NCBI GenBank assembly: GCA_034423015.1
Contig: DAOUJG010000045.1
Location: 83,875-147,874, forward strand
DNA from: JAGWBJ01 sp034423015
Lineage (GTDB): Bacteria; Chloroflexota; Dehalococcoidia; Lucifugimonadales; JAGWBF01
Reading direction: 5' to 3'
Length of the DNA stretch: 64,000 bases
This document shows, one piece after another, positions 1-7,599 of the stretch. Every line of letters starts with the position of its first letter. Within the stretch, counting starts at the first letter, position 1. A model generated the notes under the pieces. It was not told the origin of the DNA. It did no database searches and saw only the letters and a program-made list of their open reading frames with translations. A program made the position numbers and the translations under genes.

Positions 1-84
1 CACCCGCTTGCCCCAGATGGTGTTGGAGTACCAGTCCCGCAGCGGGTCCAGCGGCGCCAGGTCGTAGGGCTCCTCGTGGGGCAT
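1..84 (-). CDS. Partial CDS, N-terminal 28 residues only, unknown function
   Basis: An ATG at 84 reads leftwards off the window and gives MPHEEPYDLAPLDPLRDWYS followed by NTIWGKRV. An AAGGAGG ribosome-binding site lies eight bases upstream of the ATG, so the start is well supported. Too little of the protein is visible to assign a family, and I do not recognise it. It points the same way as the SDR gene just upstream (128-946), with a gap of about 43 bases, so the two may be co-transcribed, the SDR being first. Confidence 0.6.
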   Translation of the reverse strand, partial: MPHEEPYDLAPLDPLRDWYSNTIWGKRV

Positions 85-127
85 GGTTCAGGCCTCCTTG
101 CGTTATAGGTCGCTGCGAGACTCCGGC

Positions 128-946
128 CTAGGAGCCCAGCAGCTTCAGGGTCCCAGCCTCCGACGCCATGAGCTCCGGCACACGTTCGGCCAGGGTGGAC
201 AGGTCCTCGGTCACCGAAGAGAGCACCCGCCCGTTCAGCTCCCCCGCCTCGTCGCCGCCCAGGATTACCGCCAGCTCCGCCGCCCGCTGGATCGAGGCGC
301 CTCCCCCGCTGGTCACACGCCGGCCCAGCTCGAACAGCTCCGTGTCTCCGGCGTCCCGGGCGGCGTCCCTGGTCTCCTCCCACATGCGCGTGTGGATGGA
401 GCCGGGGCTCAGGGCGTTTACACGGATGTTGGTGCCGGCCAGCTCCGTCGCCAGCGTCTCCGTGATATCCGCCACGGCGACCTTCGATGCGCCGTAGGCT
501 GTGAGGTTTCGGCCCCTCCCCCCGTACACGTTGACGATCCTCCCTCTCCCACGAGACAGCATGACCGGAATGGCCGCCCGGCAGCAGAGGAAGACTCCGA
601 TTATGTTCACCTCGATGGTCCGGCGCCAGTAGTCCACGTCGTTTTCCTGCAGGGGTCCCACCGGCCCGGGCAGACCGGCGTTGTTGACCAGCACGTCCAG
701 GGCGGAGAAACGGTCCACCGTTGCGCTCACCATCTCCTCCACCTGGGAGCGGTCGGTAACGTCGGTGGGAACGATGAGTACCGCGGCCCCCAGCCCGCGC
801 ACCTGCCGCGCCGTCTCCTCCAGCTCCTCGATGGTTCGGGCCGCCAGGGCCAACCGCGCGCCCTCTCGCGCATAGGCCACCGCGATCTCCCGCCCGATGC
901 CCCGTCCAGCGCCGGTGATCAACGCCACCCGGTCTCGCAGTCTCAT
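128..946 (-). CDS. SDR-family oxidoreductase, atypical active site
   Basis: A 272-residue classical short-chain dehydrogenase/reductase: NAD(P)-binding TGAGRGIG at residues 11-18, NNAG at 88-91, catalytic-type YGASK with Tyr151 and Lys155, and a C-terminal NALSPGSIHT segment after it. The ATG at 946 is preceded by GGGGAGG; the frame stays open further upstream but nothing there looks coding. Oddity: the family's catalytic Ser normally lies about 13 residues before the Tyr in an IVN(I/V)SS motif. Here that stretch reads IVNVYGGRGRNLTAY, with Tyr-Gly in place of Ser and a loop about three residues shorter. Substrate is unknown; the enzyme may be impaired or may use Thr149 instead. Confidence 0.88.
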   Translation of the reverse strand: MRLRDRVALITGAGRGIGREIAVAYAREGARLALAARTIEELEETARQVRGLGAAVLIVPTDVTDRSQVEEMVSATVDRFSALDVLVNNAGLPGPVGPLQENDVDYWRRTIEVNIIGVFLCCRAAIPVMLSRGRGRIVNVYGGRGRNLTAYGASKVAVADITETLATELAGTNIRVNALSPGSIHTRMWEETRDAARDAGDTELFELGRRVTSGGGASIQRAAELAVILGGDEAGELNGRVLSSVTEDLSTLAERVPELMASEAGTLKLLGS

Positions 947-1023
947 GGCGTCGTCCTCCCCTAGTCGAAGCGTGGTACCGCCCGGCGCCAACCCAGGGTC
1001 TGCCGGGGTGCCAAGCCCAATTC

Positions 1024-1032
1024 TGGTAGAAT
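1024..1032 (+). promoter_or_regulatory. Candidate extended -10 promoter for the HD-domain gene
   Basis: TGGTAGAAT fits the TGnTATAAT extended -10 pattern, about 50 bases upstream of the chosen start of the HD gene. I see no convincing -35 box. The same form, without a -35, recurs at 21828 and 55734. Confidence 0.35.
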
Positions 1033-1084
1033 TGCCGGTAGCAGTCAACTCCCATGCCCCGGCATGGACCCGGAGGACGTACCC

Positions 1085-1648
1085 ATGGAAACCGTTGGCT
1101 TCACGAGAATGGAGGACGGCACCCGAGAGGACTACCTGCTCCTCGAAAGGCTGGAGAGGGAGCACACCGCCGGTACCGCCGACCGGGTGCTGCGGCACCT
1201 GATGGAGCTGGAACACTCCCTGGGCGGCTACCGCATCGACCGGCTGCAGCACTCGCTGCAGTGCGCCACCCGCGCCCACCGGGACGGCGCCAGCGAGGAG
1301 ATGGTGGTGGTGGCCCTGCTGCACGACGTAGGGGACTTGCTGGCGCCCCTCAACCACAGCGAGATGGCCGCCGCCATGCTGAAGCCCTACGTCTCCGAGG
1401 AGGCCCACTGGGTACTGCGGCACCACGGCCTGTTCCAGACCTACTACTACGCCCACCACCTGGGGGGCGACCGCAACGCCCGGGACCGGTTCAGGGGACA
1501 CCCCTACTTCGACGCGGCGGTACGGTTCTGCGAGCGGTGGGACCAGCCGTCCTTCGACCCGGACTACGACACGCTGGGGCTGGAGACCTTCGAGCCGATG
1601 GTGCGCCGGCTAATGAGCAAGGCGGCGGGGGACGCGCCTCACCACTGA
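1085..1648 (+). CDS. HD-domain protein, possible diiron oxygenase/hydrolase
   Basis: The 187-residue protein carries an HD metal-binding pattern: His56, His80-Asp81 in ALLHDVGD, His91, the His113-His114 pair and His124-His125. Small HD proteins of this size include phosphohydrolases and the PhnZ/inositol-oxygenase-like diiron oxygenases; the many histidines and absence of a nucleotide-binding signature leave both open. I chose the ATG at 1085 because GGAGG lies eight bases before it; an in-frame ATG at 1064 would add seven residues but has no ribosome-binding site. Its last ten bases overlap the convergent dnaN gene. It is divergent from the SDR gene. Confidence 0.75.
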   Translation: METVGFTRMEDGTREDYLLLERLEREHTAGTADRVLRHLMELEHSLGGYRIDRLQHSLQCATRAHRDGASEEMVVVALLHDVGDLLAPLNHSEMAAAMLKPYVSEEAHWVLRHHGLFQTYYYAHHLGGDRNARDRFRGHPYFDAAVRFCERWDQPSFDPDYDTLGLETFEPMVRRLMSKAAGDAPHH

Positions 1649-2796
1649 ACGAACATGGGCATGACCACGTGGACGTATTTGTCCGAGTCCGTTGGCTTGA
1701 AGACGCCGGGGCTCGAAGGAGAGCTGGTCTCCAGCGCCACCTCCGGCAGATTCATGACCTGGAGGACGTCCAGCAGGTACTTGCTGTTGAAGGCGATCTT
1801 GGACTCGCCCCCCTCCACCAGCGTGTCCACCTCGTCCTGGTTGTCGCCCATCTCCTCTGCCCGGGCGGATATGACCACTTTTCCCGGCCGCCCCGCACCG
1901 TCCTCACCGGACCCCTCTTCCGCCCCCGGCACCACCTGAAGACGGACGATGCCGCTGCCGTCCCGGGCGAAGATGGAGGCGCTCCTGGCGGCCCTGAGCA
2001 GCCCCTGCAGGCCGAACACCGTCCGCGTCTGGTAGCTCTGGGGTATAAGCTGAGAGTAGTTTGGGAACGTCCCCTGTATAAGCTGGGACACCACCTCCAC
2101 GTCGGTCAGCCGGAAGAGTACCTGGCCCTTGGCCTGGGTTACCGTCATCTCGACGGGGTCCTCCTGGTCGCCTAGGAACCTGTTCAGCTCGTTGAAGGTC
2201 CTGGCGGGCACGATGGTGCTCACCGGCTCGCCCACGGGCTCCAGAAGCTCTCCCCGGTGCACCGCCAGCCGGAACCCGTCGGCCGCGGCCATGGTGAACT
2301 GGCTCTCCTCCATCTCCAGCTTCACGCCGGTGAGGACGGGCCGCGACTCCTCGGTGGCCGCGGCAAACACCACCTGGTTGATGGCCGTCCTGAGGGCCTG
2401 GGCTTCCACCCTAGCTACCAGGCCCTCGTCCACCGTGGGTATGGGCGGGAACTCGTCTGCGTCGACGCCGTTGACCCGGGCGTCGGAGCGAGCGCACGCC
2501 AGGCTGAGGGTGGCCTGGCCCGGCTCCATGGATACATCGATCCGCTCTGCGGGCAGGGAGCCCACGAACTCGCTCAGGAGCCTGGCGGGGACCGTGACGC
2601 TGCCCTCTTCCTCGACCATGGCCCCGACCCACGTCGTGATGGCCAGCTCCAGGTTGGTGGCGGACAGCTTCAGCATCGAGCGGTCGGTCGCCAGGAGAAC
2701 GTTCTGGGTGATAGGCAGAGTGGTGCGCGTGGGGACGGCCCGCCCCACCACGGCCAGCCCCTTGCTCAGGTTCTCCTGTAGGCACGACAGTCTCAT
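1639..2796 (-). CDS. dnaN: DNA polymerase III beta subunit (sliding clamp)
   Basis: The 385-residue product matches DnaN from its start (MRLSCLQENLSKGL, then RTTLPITQNVLL) through the three clamp-fold domains to the C-terminal HVVMPMFVQW. It forms the ring that tethers replicative polymerase to DNA and docks many repair proteins. Length is normal for the family (about 370-390). The gene stands alone: no dnaA, recF or gyrB is near it in this window, although in many bacteria dnaN follows dnaA at the origin. A strong promoter reads into it (2825-2854). It overlaps the convergent HD-domain gene by ten bases. Confidence 0.96.
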   Translation of the reverse strand: MRLSCLQENLSKGLAVVGRAVPTRTTLPITQNVLLATDRSMLKLSATNLELAITTWVGAMVEEEGSVTVPARLLSEFVGSLPAERIDVSMEPGQATLSLACARSDARVNGVDADEFPPIPTVDEGLVARVEAQALRTAINQVVFAAATEESRPVLTGVKLEMEESQFTMAAADGFRLAVHRGELLEPVGEPVSTIVPARTFNELNRFLGDQEDPVEMTVTQAKGQVLFRLTDVEVVSQLIQGTFPNYSQLIPQSYQTRTVFGLQGLLRAARSASIFARDGSGIVRLQVVPGAEEGSGEDGAGRPGKVVISARAEEMGDNQDEVDTLVEGGESKIAFNSKYLLDVLQVMNLPEVALETSSPSSPGVFKPTDSDKYVHVVMPMFVQW

Positions 2797-2824
2797 TTCC
2801 CGCTCCCCTCTGTAGGTGTGCTGT

Positions 2825-2854
2825 AGTATAGATGCATCCCTCGATTATCGTCAA
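2825..2854 (-). promoter_or_regulatory. Sigma70-type promoter for dnaN
   Basis: On the minus strand TTGACG (2849-2854) and TATACT (2825-2830) are separated by 18 bases. Transcription would start near 2818, about 22 bases before the dnaN ATG, so the leader is short. Confidence 0.65.
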
Positions 2855-2919
2855 CGGGGCCCTGGGATGCCCAGGGAGGCCCGGAGCGGCCGTCGGGGGC
2901 CTTCACGGCGGGCCTCCAC

Positions 2920-2953
2920 AAAAAAGTCGGTGGCCCCGCCAAGGAGGCCACCG
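2920..2953 (-). terminator. Rho-independent terminator downstream of the small HTH gene
   Basis: The 8-bp inverted repeat CGGTGGCC/GGCCACCG (2928-2935 and 2946-2953) has a 10-base loop. On the minus strand the stem is followed by ACTTTTTTGT, a proper U-tract. It lies about 60 bases past the stop of the gene at 3013-3237 and insulates dnaN from it. Confidence 0.8.
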
Positions 2954-3012
2954 TACCATCCCGAAATCGCATCGTCACGGTCGGGAGACCCTGACGACTG
3001 GTCCCGTATCTG

Positions 3013-3237
3013 TCAGCTCGCGCGCTTCACTTCCAGGGTCTCCCCCGGCGCCAGCGCCACCCGGCGGACGTTGATCCCCAGCTTCAGCAGCCAGTAACCC
3101 AGCGTGGCCTTGCTAACCCCCAAGTCCTGCGCTGTAAGCGATAGTCCCTTCTCATTGACCATCTCCGGCAGCAGCCTCTCCAACGGCCTCGAATAGGTCT
3201 CCTCCACCCTGAGCATCAACTTGGTCTTCCTGGCCAT
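3013..3237 (-). CDS. Small helix-turn-helix protein, 74 aa
   Basis: A 74-residue basic protein with a central segment, LSLTAQDLGVSKATLGYWLLK (about residues 33-53), that looks like a helix-turn-helix recognition unit (turn at GVSK). It could be a small DNA-binding regulator or a domain-sized relative of transposase/Trp-repressor HTHs. It is a self-contained transcription unit with a good promoter (3277-3306) and a good terminator (2920-2953), so it is probably a real expressed gene and not a fragment. The target is unknown. Confidence 0.7.
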   Translation of the reverse strand: MARKTKLMLRVEETYSRPLERLLPEMVNEKGLSLTAQDLGVSKATLGYWLLKLGINVRRVALAPGETLEVKRAS

Positions 3238-3276
3238 TTGCGCCTCCTCTAGGTAGCGGATTGGACTTCAAGAGGC

Positions 3277-3306
3277 ATGGTAACATAGGGCCTGAACGTT
3301 TGTCAA
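3277..3306 (-). promoter_or_regulatory. Sigma70-type promoter for the small HTH gene
   Basis: Perfect TTGACA at 3301-3306 (minus strand), an 18-base spacer and TACCAT at 3277-3282. The start codon is at 3237, leaving a leader of about 35 bases. The region is also locally AT-rich compared with its surroundings. Confidence 0.6.
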
Positions 3307-3362
3307 TAACTTCTTAAACTTTTCTCAAACCGGATTAGAACAGGGTACCGCGGGCCTCGGTA

Positions 3363-3851
3363 CTAGCCTGCCGCAGCCACTCCAAGGGCCGTCAGCCCCG
3401 TCACCACGGCCCCCGCGATCACCGCCCCGAGGGCTATGGGCGGAAGGGCCTTGGCGAAGGGTATCTCCAGCGCCCAGGCGGCCAGGCAGCCCGTCCATAC
3501 CCCGGTCAACGGCAGCGGTATGGCAACGAGTCCCACCAGGACCACGGCCCCGTGCCTGTGATACCGCTCCATGTTGCGCCGCCTGAGCTGGTCGCTGCGC
3601 CACAGCAGCAGACGGCCGATGGGGTTGGGCACGGCGGTAACCAGCCTCCCCAAAACGGGCAACGCCGTCAGCCAGAAGAGCGCCGGTACCAGGTTCCCCG
3701 CCACGGCCACCGGCAGCACGCCGTACCAGGGCAGGTCGTACCCCTTGTGCCCCACGAAGGGCAGGTCGTAGCTCTCCATTCCCAGGGGAATGGCGCATCG
3801 CAGCTCGCATACCGGGGCCATGCTCCACAGAAAAGTAAAAATGTACTCCAT
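3363..3851 (-). CDS. Small multidrug-export-family membrane protein
   Basis: A 162-residue hydrophobic protein with four to five predicted membrane segments. It opens with LWSMAPVCELRCAIPLGM and has later hydrophobic stretches around residues 45-70, 100-120 and 135-160; the polar loop GRLLLWRSDQLRRRNMERYH lies in the middle. This architecture and the early ELR-x-AIPLG motif fit the COG2426 small multidrug export proteins. What it transports is unknown, and the family name rests on weak functional data. It has its own promoter (3894-3922) and is followed by a gap before the HTH gene. Confidence 0.75.
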   Translation of the reverse strand: MEYIFTFLWSMAPVCELRCAIPLGMESYDLPFVGHKGYDLPWYGVLPVAVAGNLVPALFWLTALPVLGRLVTAVPNPIGRLLLWRSDQLRRRNMERYHRHGAVVLVGLVAIPLPLTGVWTGCLAAWALEIPFAKALPPIALGAVIAGAVVTGLTALGVAAAG

Positions 3852-3893
3852 ACCTTATGTCTATCGGCCCGGCCATGAAAAAGACCACCAAGT

Positions 3894-3922
3894 AATATAC
3901 TCCGCGGGCCCGCTCCACGCAA
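3894..3922 (-). promoter_or_regulatory. Sigma70-type promoter for the small exporter gene
   Basis: On the minus strand TTGCGT (3917-3922), a 17-base spacer and TATATT (3894-3899), about 43 bases upstream of the start codon at 3851. Confidence 0.5.
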
Positions 3923-4076
3923 CGCATGGTTGTCAGGTGGACACGGGTCCGCACATCGTGTAATCTCGCCGTGGGCTTTCAGCCCGCCAGCGGCAGCCGG
4001 TGTCTTATCCCTTCGAGTCCAAGATGCAGACCACCAAGACGTTGTACGTCACTTCAGGAGAAGCACAGCGCACGCC

Positions 4077-5105
4077 ATGAAGCAGGGCAAATTCCCACCG
4101 GAGCTGCTCGGCCGGCTATTGGCCGCCGTCCCATCCACGGACGACCGGGTGCTGCTGGGACCGGGCATTGGGGAGGACGCCGCCCTCATCGACATGGGGG
4201 ATCGAATACTGGTCGCCAAGTCCGACCCCATAACCTTCGCCTCCGACCTCATCGGCTGGTACGCGGTCCACGTCAACGCCAACGACGTGGCCTGCTCCGG
4301 GGCCAAGCCCCGGTGGTTCCTGGCCACCCTCCTGGCTCCCCAGGGCTTCGAAGAAGCCCACGCCGAGGCCGTTTTCGGCCAGCTACTGGAGGCTTGCCAG
4401 GCCCTGGGGATCACTCTCGTGGGGGGCCACAGCGAGGTGACCGCCACCGTGGAGCGGCCCGTCGTCGCCGGCTTCATGCTCGGGGAGGTGGAAAAGGGCA
4501 AGCAGATAACGACCGGCGGGGCAAGGGAGGGCGACAGCATCGTGGTCACCAAGGGCATCGCCATAGAGGGGACCGCCCTCCTGGCCAGGGATGCGCCGGA
4601 TGACCTGGCCCGGGCCGGGATCCCCGGGGAGACCGTCGCCAAGGCCCGGGACCTGCTGTTCTCCCCAGGCATAAGCGTAGTACGGGACGCGCTGATGGCC
4701 TGCGCCGCGGTGGAGGTCCACTCCCTCCACGACCCCACCGAGGGAGGGCTGGCCACGGGGTTGGCGGAGGTGGCGCGGGCCGCCGGGGTGGGGTTGGCGG
4801 TGGAGGAGGGCAGCGTCCCGGTCCTCCCCGAGTCCTTGGATATCTGCGAGGCCCTGGGCCTGGACCCCCTGGGCCTGCTGTCCTCCGGGGCGCTGCTGAT
4901 TACCCTGGCCCCCGAGAACGTCCCGGCCCTGGTCACCGCCCTGGAGCGGGAGGGCATCGACGCCTACGAGATCGGCCACGTCACCGGCCCCGAAGAGGGC
5001 GTCAGCATGATAAGCACCACCGCCCACGAGCTGGTCCCCCTGCCGTCCTTCGAGCGTGACGAGCTGGCCAGGTGGTTCGACAGCCGCGGTCAGAGCGCCG
5101 GTTAG
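4077..5105 (+). CDS. AIR-synthase/HypE-fold protein
   Basis: A 342-residue PurM-fold protein. The N-terminal half has GPGIGEDAALI and NANDVACSGAKPRW, and GGHSEVT follows around residue 120; the C-terminal half has the DPTEGGLATGLAEVARAAG nucleotide-binding segment. These are shared by HypE, SelD, ThiL and PurM. HypE ends in a catalytic Cys (PRIC-type tail) and SelD has an N-terminal Cys/Sec; this protein ends SRGQSAG and has neither, so it should not be called a hydrogenase maturation factor. It is best described as an ATP-using enzyme of unknown substrate. No hyp or hydrogenase genes are nearby. The ATG at 4077 is chosen because upstream sequence does not look coding. Its 3' end overlaps the convergent PLP enzyme by four bases. 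Confidence 0.8.
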   Translation: MKQGKFPPELLGRLLAAVPSTDDRVLLGPGIGEDAALIDMGDRILVAKSDPITFASDLIGWYAVHVNANDVACSGAKPRWFLATLLAPQGFEEAHAEAVFGQLLEACQALGITLVGGHSEVTATVERPVVAGFMLGEVEKGKQITTGGAREGDSIVVTKGIAIEGTALLARDAPDDLARAGIPGETVAKARDLLFSPGISVVRDALMACAAVEVHSLHDPTEGGLATGLAEVARAAGVGLAVEEGSVPVLPESLDICEALGLDPLGLLSSGALLITLAPENVPALVTALEREGIDAYEIGHVTGPEEGVSMISTTAHELVPLPSFERDELARWFDSRGQSAG

Positions 5106-6073
5106 GCCATCCCCCGGTACCCCTCCAACGCCTCCCGTAGCTGCTCCACCGTGATGTTCCCGCCGGTGACGAGGGCCGCCACCTTCTTGCCCTGGAGGTG
5201 CTCCTTGTGCTTGATGACCCCGGCCACGGAGGCGGCTCCGGCAGCCTCGGCCAGGGTGTGCGCCTTCTCCACCAGGACAGCGATGGCCCGGCGGATCTCC
5301 TCGTCATCCACCAGCAGGAAGTCGTCCAGCAGGTCCCAGAGGATCCCCTGGGTCAGCTCGTAGGCGTTAGCCGTGGCCAGCCCCTCGGCGATGCTCTTCA
5401 TCGGCGCCTCGGTGATGCGCCGCTCCTTCCACGACAGGTACCCCGCCGGGGCCTGGGCCGACTGCACGGCGATCACCTTGATGTCCGGGTTGACGGCCTT
5501 GGCGACGATGCACGCCCCGCCGGCCCCGCTGCCGCCGCCCAGGGGCACGAAGATGTACTCCACGTCGGGGAACTCCTCGATGATCTCTAGCGTCTCCGTG
5601 GCGACCCCGGCCACCAACAGAGGCTCGTTCACGGGGTGGACGTACCGATACCCTTCCTCCTTGGCCAGCCGCTCGCAGTGCTCCCGGGCCTCATCGAAGT
5701 GGGCTCCGTGGAAGACTACTTCGGCGCCCAGGTTCTTCATGGACCGGACCTTCAGGGGGTTGGCGTTCTCGGGCAGGCCGATGATGGCCCTGGCGCCGAA
5801 GACTTGGCAGGCGTAGGCGATGGACTGGCCGTGGTTGCCCGACGATGCGGTTATCAGGCCCCGGTCCCGCTCCTCCTGGCTCATGTGCGCCAGGAGGTTT
5901 ATCCCGCCGCGCGCCTTGAACGATCCCAGCGGGTGGTGGTTCTCGTGCTTCAGCCGGACCTCCGCGCCAACGCTCTCGCTCAGCGCGGCGTAGTGGTGCA
6001 GCGGCGTGCGCGCCACGTACGGCGCGATGGTGTGCCGGGCTTCCAGTACGTCCCGAAAAGTAGGCCTTTCCAT
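5102..6073 (-). CDS. PLP-dependent threonine/serine dehydratase-like enzyme
   Basis: A 323-residue fold-type II PLP enzyme. Lys53 in PLGSFKARGG is the Schiff-base lysine, SSGNHG (77-82) cradles the substrate and GGGSG (179-183) binds the PLP phosphate. It lacks the C-terminal regulatory ACT-like domains of biosynthetic IlvA, matching the short catabolic or serine-racemase-like forms. The expected reaction is deamination of threonine or serine to a 2-oxoacid. Start at 6073 has GGGGA upstream. It is ten bases downstream of the FAD monooxygenase gene on the same strand, so the two are probably co-transcribed. Confidence 0.85.
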   Translation of the reverse strand: MERPTFRDVLEARHTIAPYVARTPLHHYAALSESVGAEVRLKHENHHPLGSFKARGGINLLAHMSQEERDRGLITASSGNHGQSIAYACQVFGARAIIGLPENANPLKVRSMKNLGAEVVFHGAHFDEAREHCERLAKEEGYRYVHPVNEPLLVAGVATETLEIIEEFPDVEYIFVPLGGGSGAGGACIVAKAVNPDIKVIAVQSAQAPAGYLSWKERRITEAPMKSIAEGLATANAYELTQGILWDLLDDFLLVDDEEIRRAIAVLVEKAHTLAEAAGAASVAGVIKHKEHLQGKKVAALVTGGNITVEQLREALEGYRGMA

Positions 6074-6083
6074 CCTGTCCCCC

Positions 6084-7289
6084 TTACTCTTCGCCGAAGA
6101 ACCGCCTTCGGACGGTCTCGTCCGCCGGGTGGTCCGGGCCGTTTATGAAGGTGTCCGGGCGTCGGGTGCGGTCCTCCCTCCAGAGGGGCAGGGCCTTGGC
6201 CCTCAGCGCGTCCGCCTCGGGCCCCGTTCCCAGCAATATCCTGCTGTTCCAGTCCTCCATCTTGTGGAGCACTTCATAGTAGGCGTCGTGGTCCGATGCG
6301 TAGGCGTGCCCGGCCGCGTCCCAGTCGTCCTCCGCCAGCAGCCTGTCCCGCAGCAGCCGGGCGTCTCGCAGGGCCATGGAGAGGCCCTGGCCCCACGTCG
6401 GGTCGCTGGCGGCGGCGGCGTCCCCTACCAGGGCCACGCCATCGTCGAAGGGGTGCTTCACCCAGGTCGGGGCGCCGTCGAAGGTCGCCAGGGGCCCCGC
6501 AGCCCGTGCTTGCGCGTACCGCTCCGCGGGCGCTCCGGTGTCCACCGAGTCCCTTACGAACCGCTCCAGGTCCCCGTCTCCGCTCAGCCGGTATGCCGAC
6601 GCGCTGGGGTAGCAGACGTACGCCCGTACCCGTCCGCCTCCCTGGGGAAACAGCAGGACGCTACGGCCAATTCTGGAGTTCAGGAAGAAGTGGGCCGCCC
6701 CGTCGTCCACGGGCATCTCTTCGTACAGCAGCCCGGCGATCAGGTTGTGGTCCGGGTCCCGTCGGGCCCGAAAACCGCCCCATGTCCTGACCCTGGAGGC
6801 CCGCCCGTCGGCGCCGATTACCAGCCGGGCGCGGACCTCGGTCCTGCGGCCGTCGGCGTCGACGACCACCGAGGGCCTCGCTCCCGGTTTCACCTCGACC
6901 ACCCTGGCCCCGCGGCTCACCCTTGCCCCGGCCAGCGCCGCCCAGGCCACCATCGCCTCCTGCATCCGGGGGTGGTGGAAGGTGACCACGGGGGCCCGTT
7001 GGGGAGTGACGGTGGGCAGGTCCACGTGGGAGGTCCGCTTCTGCCCGTGGTAGTTGTCCCACCAGGGGAGGCGATGGCCGGCGGACTCCATGATGGCGTC
7101 GTAGATGCCCAGCCGTCGGGCCTCCACGACCCCCCAGGGCATCAGCGCCTCGCCCCTCACACGGTCCCGGAAGGCCGTCTCGGCCTCCAGCACCAGCACC
7201 CGGGCGCCCTTGCGGGCCATCGCACCGGCGACGGCGCAGCCGGCCAACCCACCTCCAACGGTGATGATGTCATAGCTCTTGGAAGTCAC
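6084..7289 (-). CDS. FAD-dependent monooxygenase/dehydrogenase (PHBH-like)
   Basis: A 401-residue single-component flavoprotein: GGGLAG (12-17) in the N-terminal Rossmann motif, the GADGRASRVR DG motif (Asp161) and the GDAAAASDPTWGQG motif (Asp290) contacting the FAD ribityl chain. These three signatures define the PHBH/geranylgeranyl-reductase class, which hydroxylates aromatics or reduces isoprenoids. No membrane segment is visible. Start is GTG at 7289 without a clear ribosome-binding site. It follows the aminotransferase gene on the same strand after a 310-base gap and is ten bases from the PLP enzyme. Confidence 0.83.
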   Translation of the reverse strand: MTSKSYDIITVGGGLAGCAVAGAMARKGARVLVLEAETAFRDRVRGEALMPWGVVEARRLGIYDAIMESAGHRLPWWDNYHGQKRTSHVDLPTVTPQRAPVVTFHHPRMQEAMVAWAALAGARVSRGARVVEVKPGARPSVVVDADGRRTEVRARLVIGADGRASRVRTWGGFRARRDPDHNLIAGLLYEEMPVDDGAAHFFLNSRIGRSVLLFPQGGGRVRAYVCYPSASAYRLSGDGDLERFVRDSVDTGAPAERYAQARAAGPLATFDGAPTWVKHPFDDGVALVGDAAAASDPTWGQGLSMALRDARLLRDRLLAEDDWDAAGHAYASDHDAYYEVLHKMEDWNSRILLGTGPEADALRAKALPLWREDRTRRPDTFINGPDHPADETVRRRFFGEE

Positions 7290-7599
7290 CCGTCGTCTCG
7301 TGTGGAGCCTGGACTAGGGCCTCCACAGGCCCACCACTGCCTGCCTCTCCGTGGGGATGTATTTCCGTTCGGAACCACTATGGTCCTTGCGAAGGCCACG
7401 TATGGGGACGAAAATGTCGGCCCCCTCAACCCGTCGTTCCGGCGCAGGCCGGAACCCAGGGGTGGGGTGTCCTGGACTCCCGCTTTCGTGGCAATGACGG
7501 GGAGTGCTATGCGCCTGTCTTCATACCGACGCTTTATGTCAACCCGCCGGCGATACGTGGCCCTGGCAGCGCCCGCCCGGGGGGAGCCGTCCTCCGCCG
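7290..7599. other. Non-coding gap carrying an inverted-repeat element
   Basis: No gene is supported here. It holds a 6-bp hairpin GGGCCT/AGGCCC (7317-7332) and, at 7430-7501, an element bounded by CCCGTCGTT and AATGACGGG, inverted copies with one mismatch. Inside the element is a perfect TTCCGG/CCGGAA hairpin (7437-7454). Confidence 0.6.
7430..7501. repeat. Palindromic intergenic repeat with CCCGTC/GACGGG ends
   Basis: A 72-bp element with terminal inverted repeats and two internal hairpin cores (TTCCGG-CGCAGG-CCGGAA, and a CCCGCTTTCGTGG core). It resembles the widespread intergenic repeats of the form TTCCCGC-tttc-GCGGGAA ATGAC. A related hairpin, CCCGC-TCTC-GCGGG followed by TATGAC, is at 63822-63841. 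Confidence 0.5.

Noticed and set aside
4077..5105. HypE hydrogenase maturation protein or SelD
   Set aside because: No C-terminal Cys, no N-terminal Cys/Sec and no hyp, hydrogenase or selenium genes in the window.
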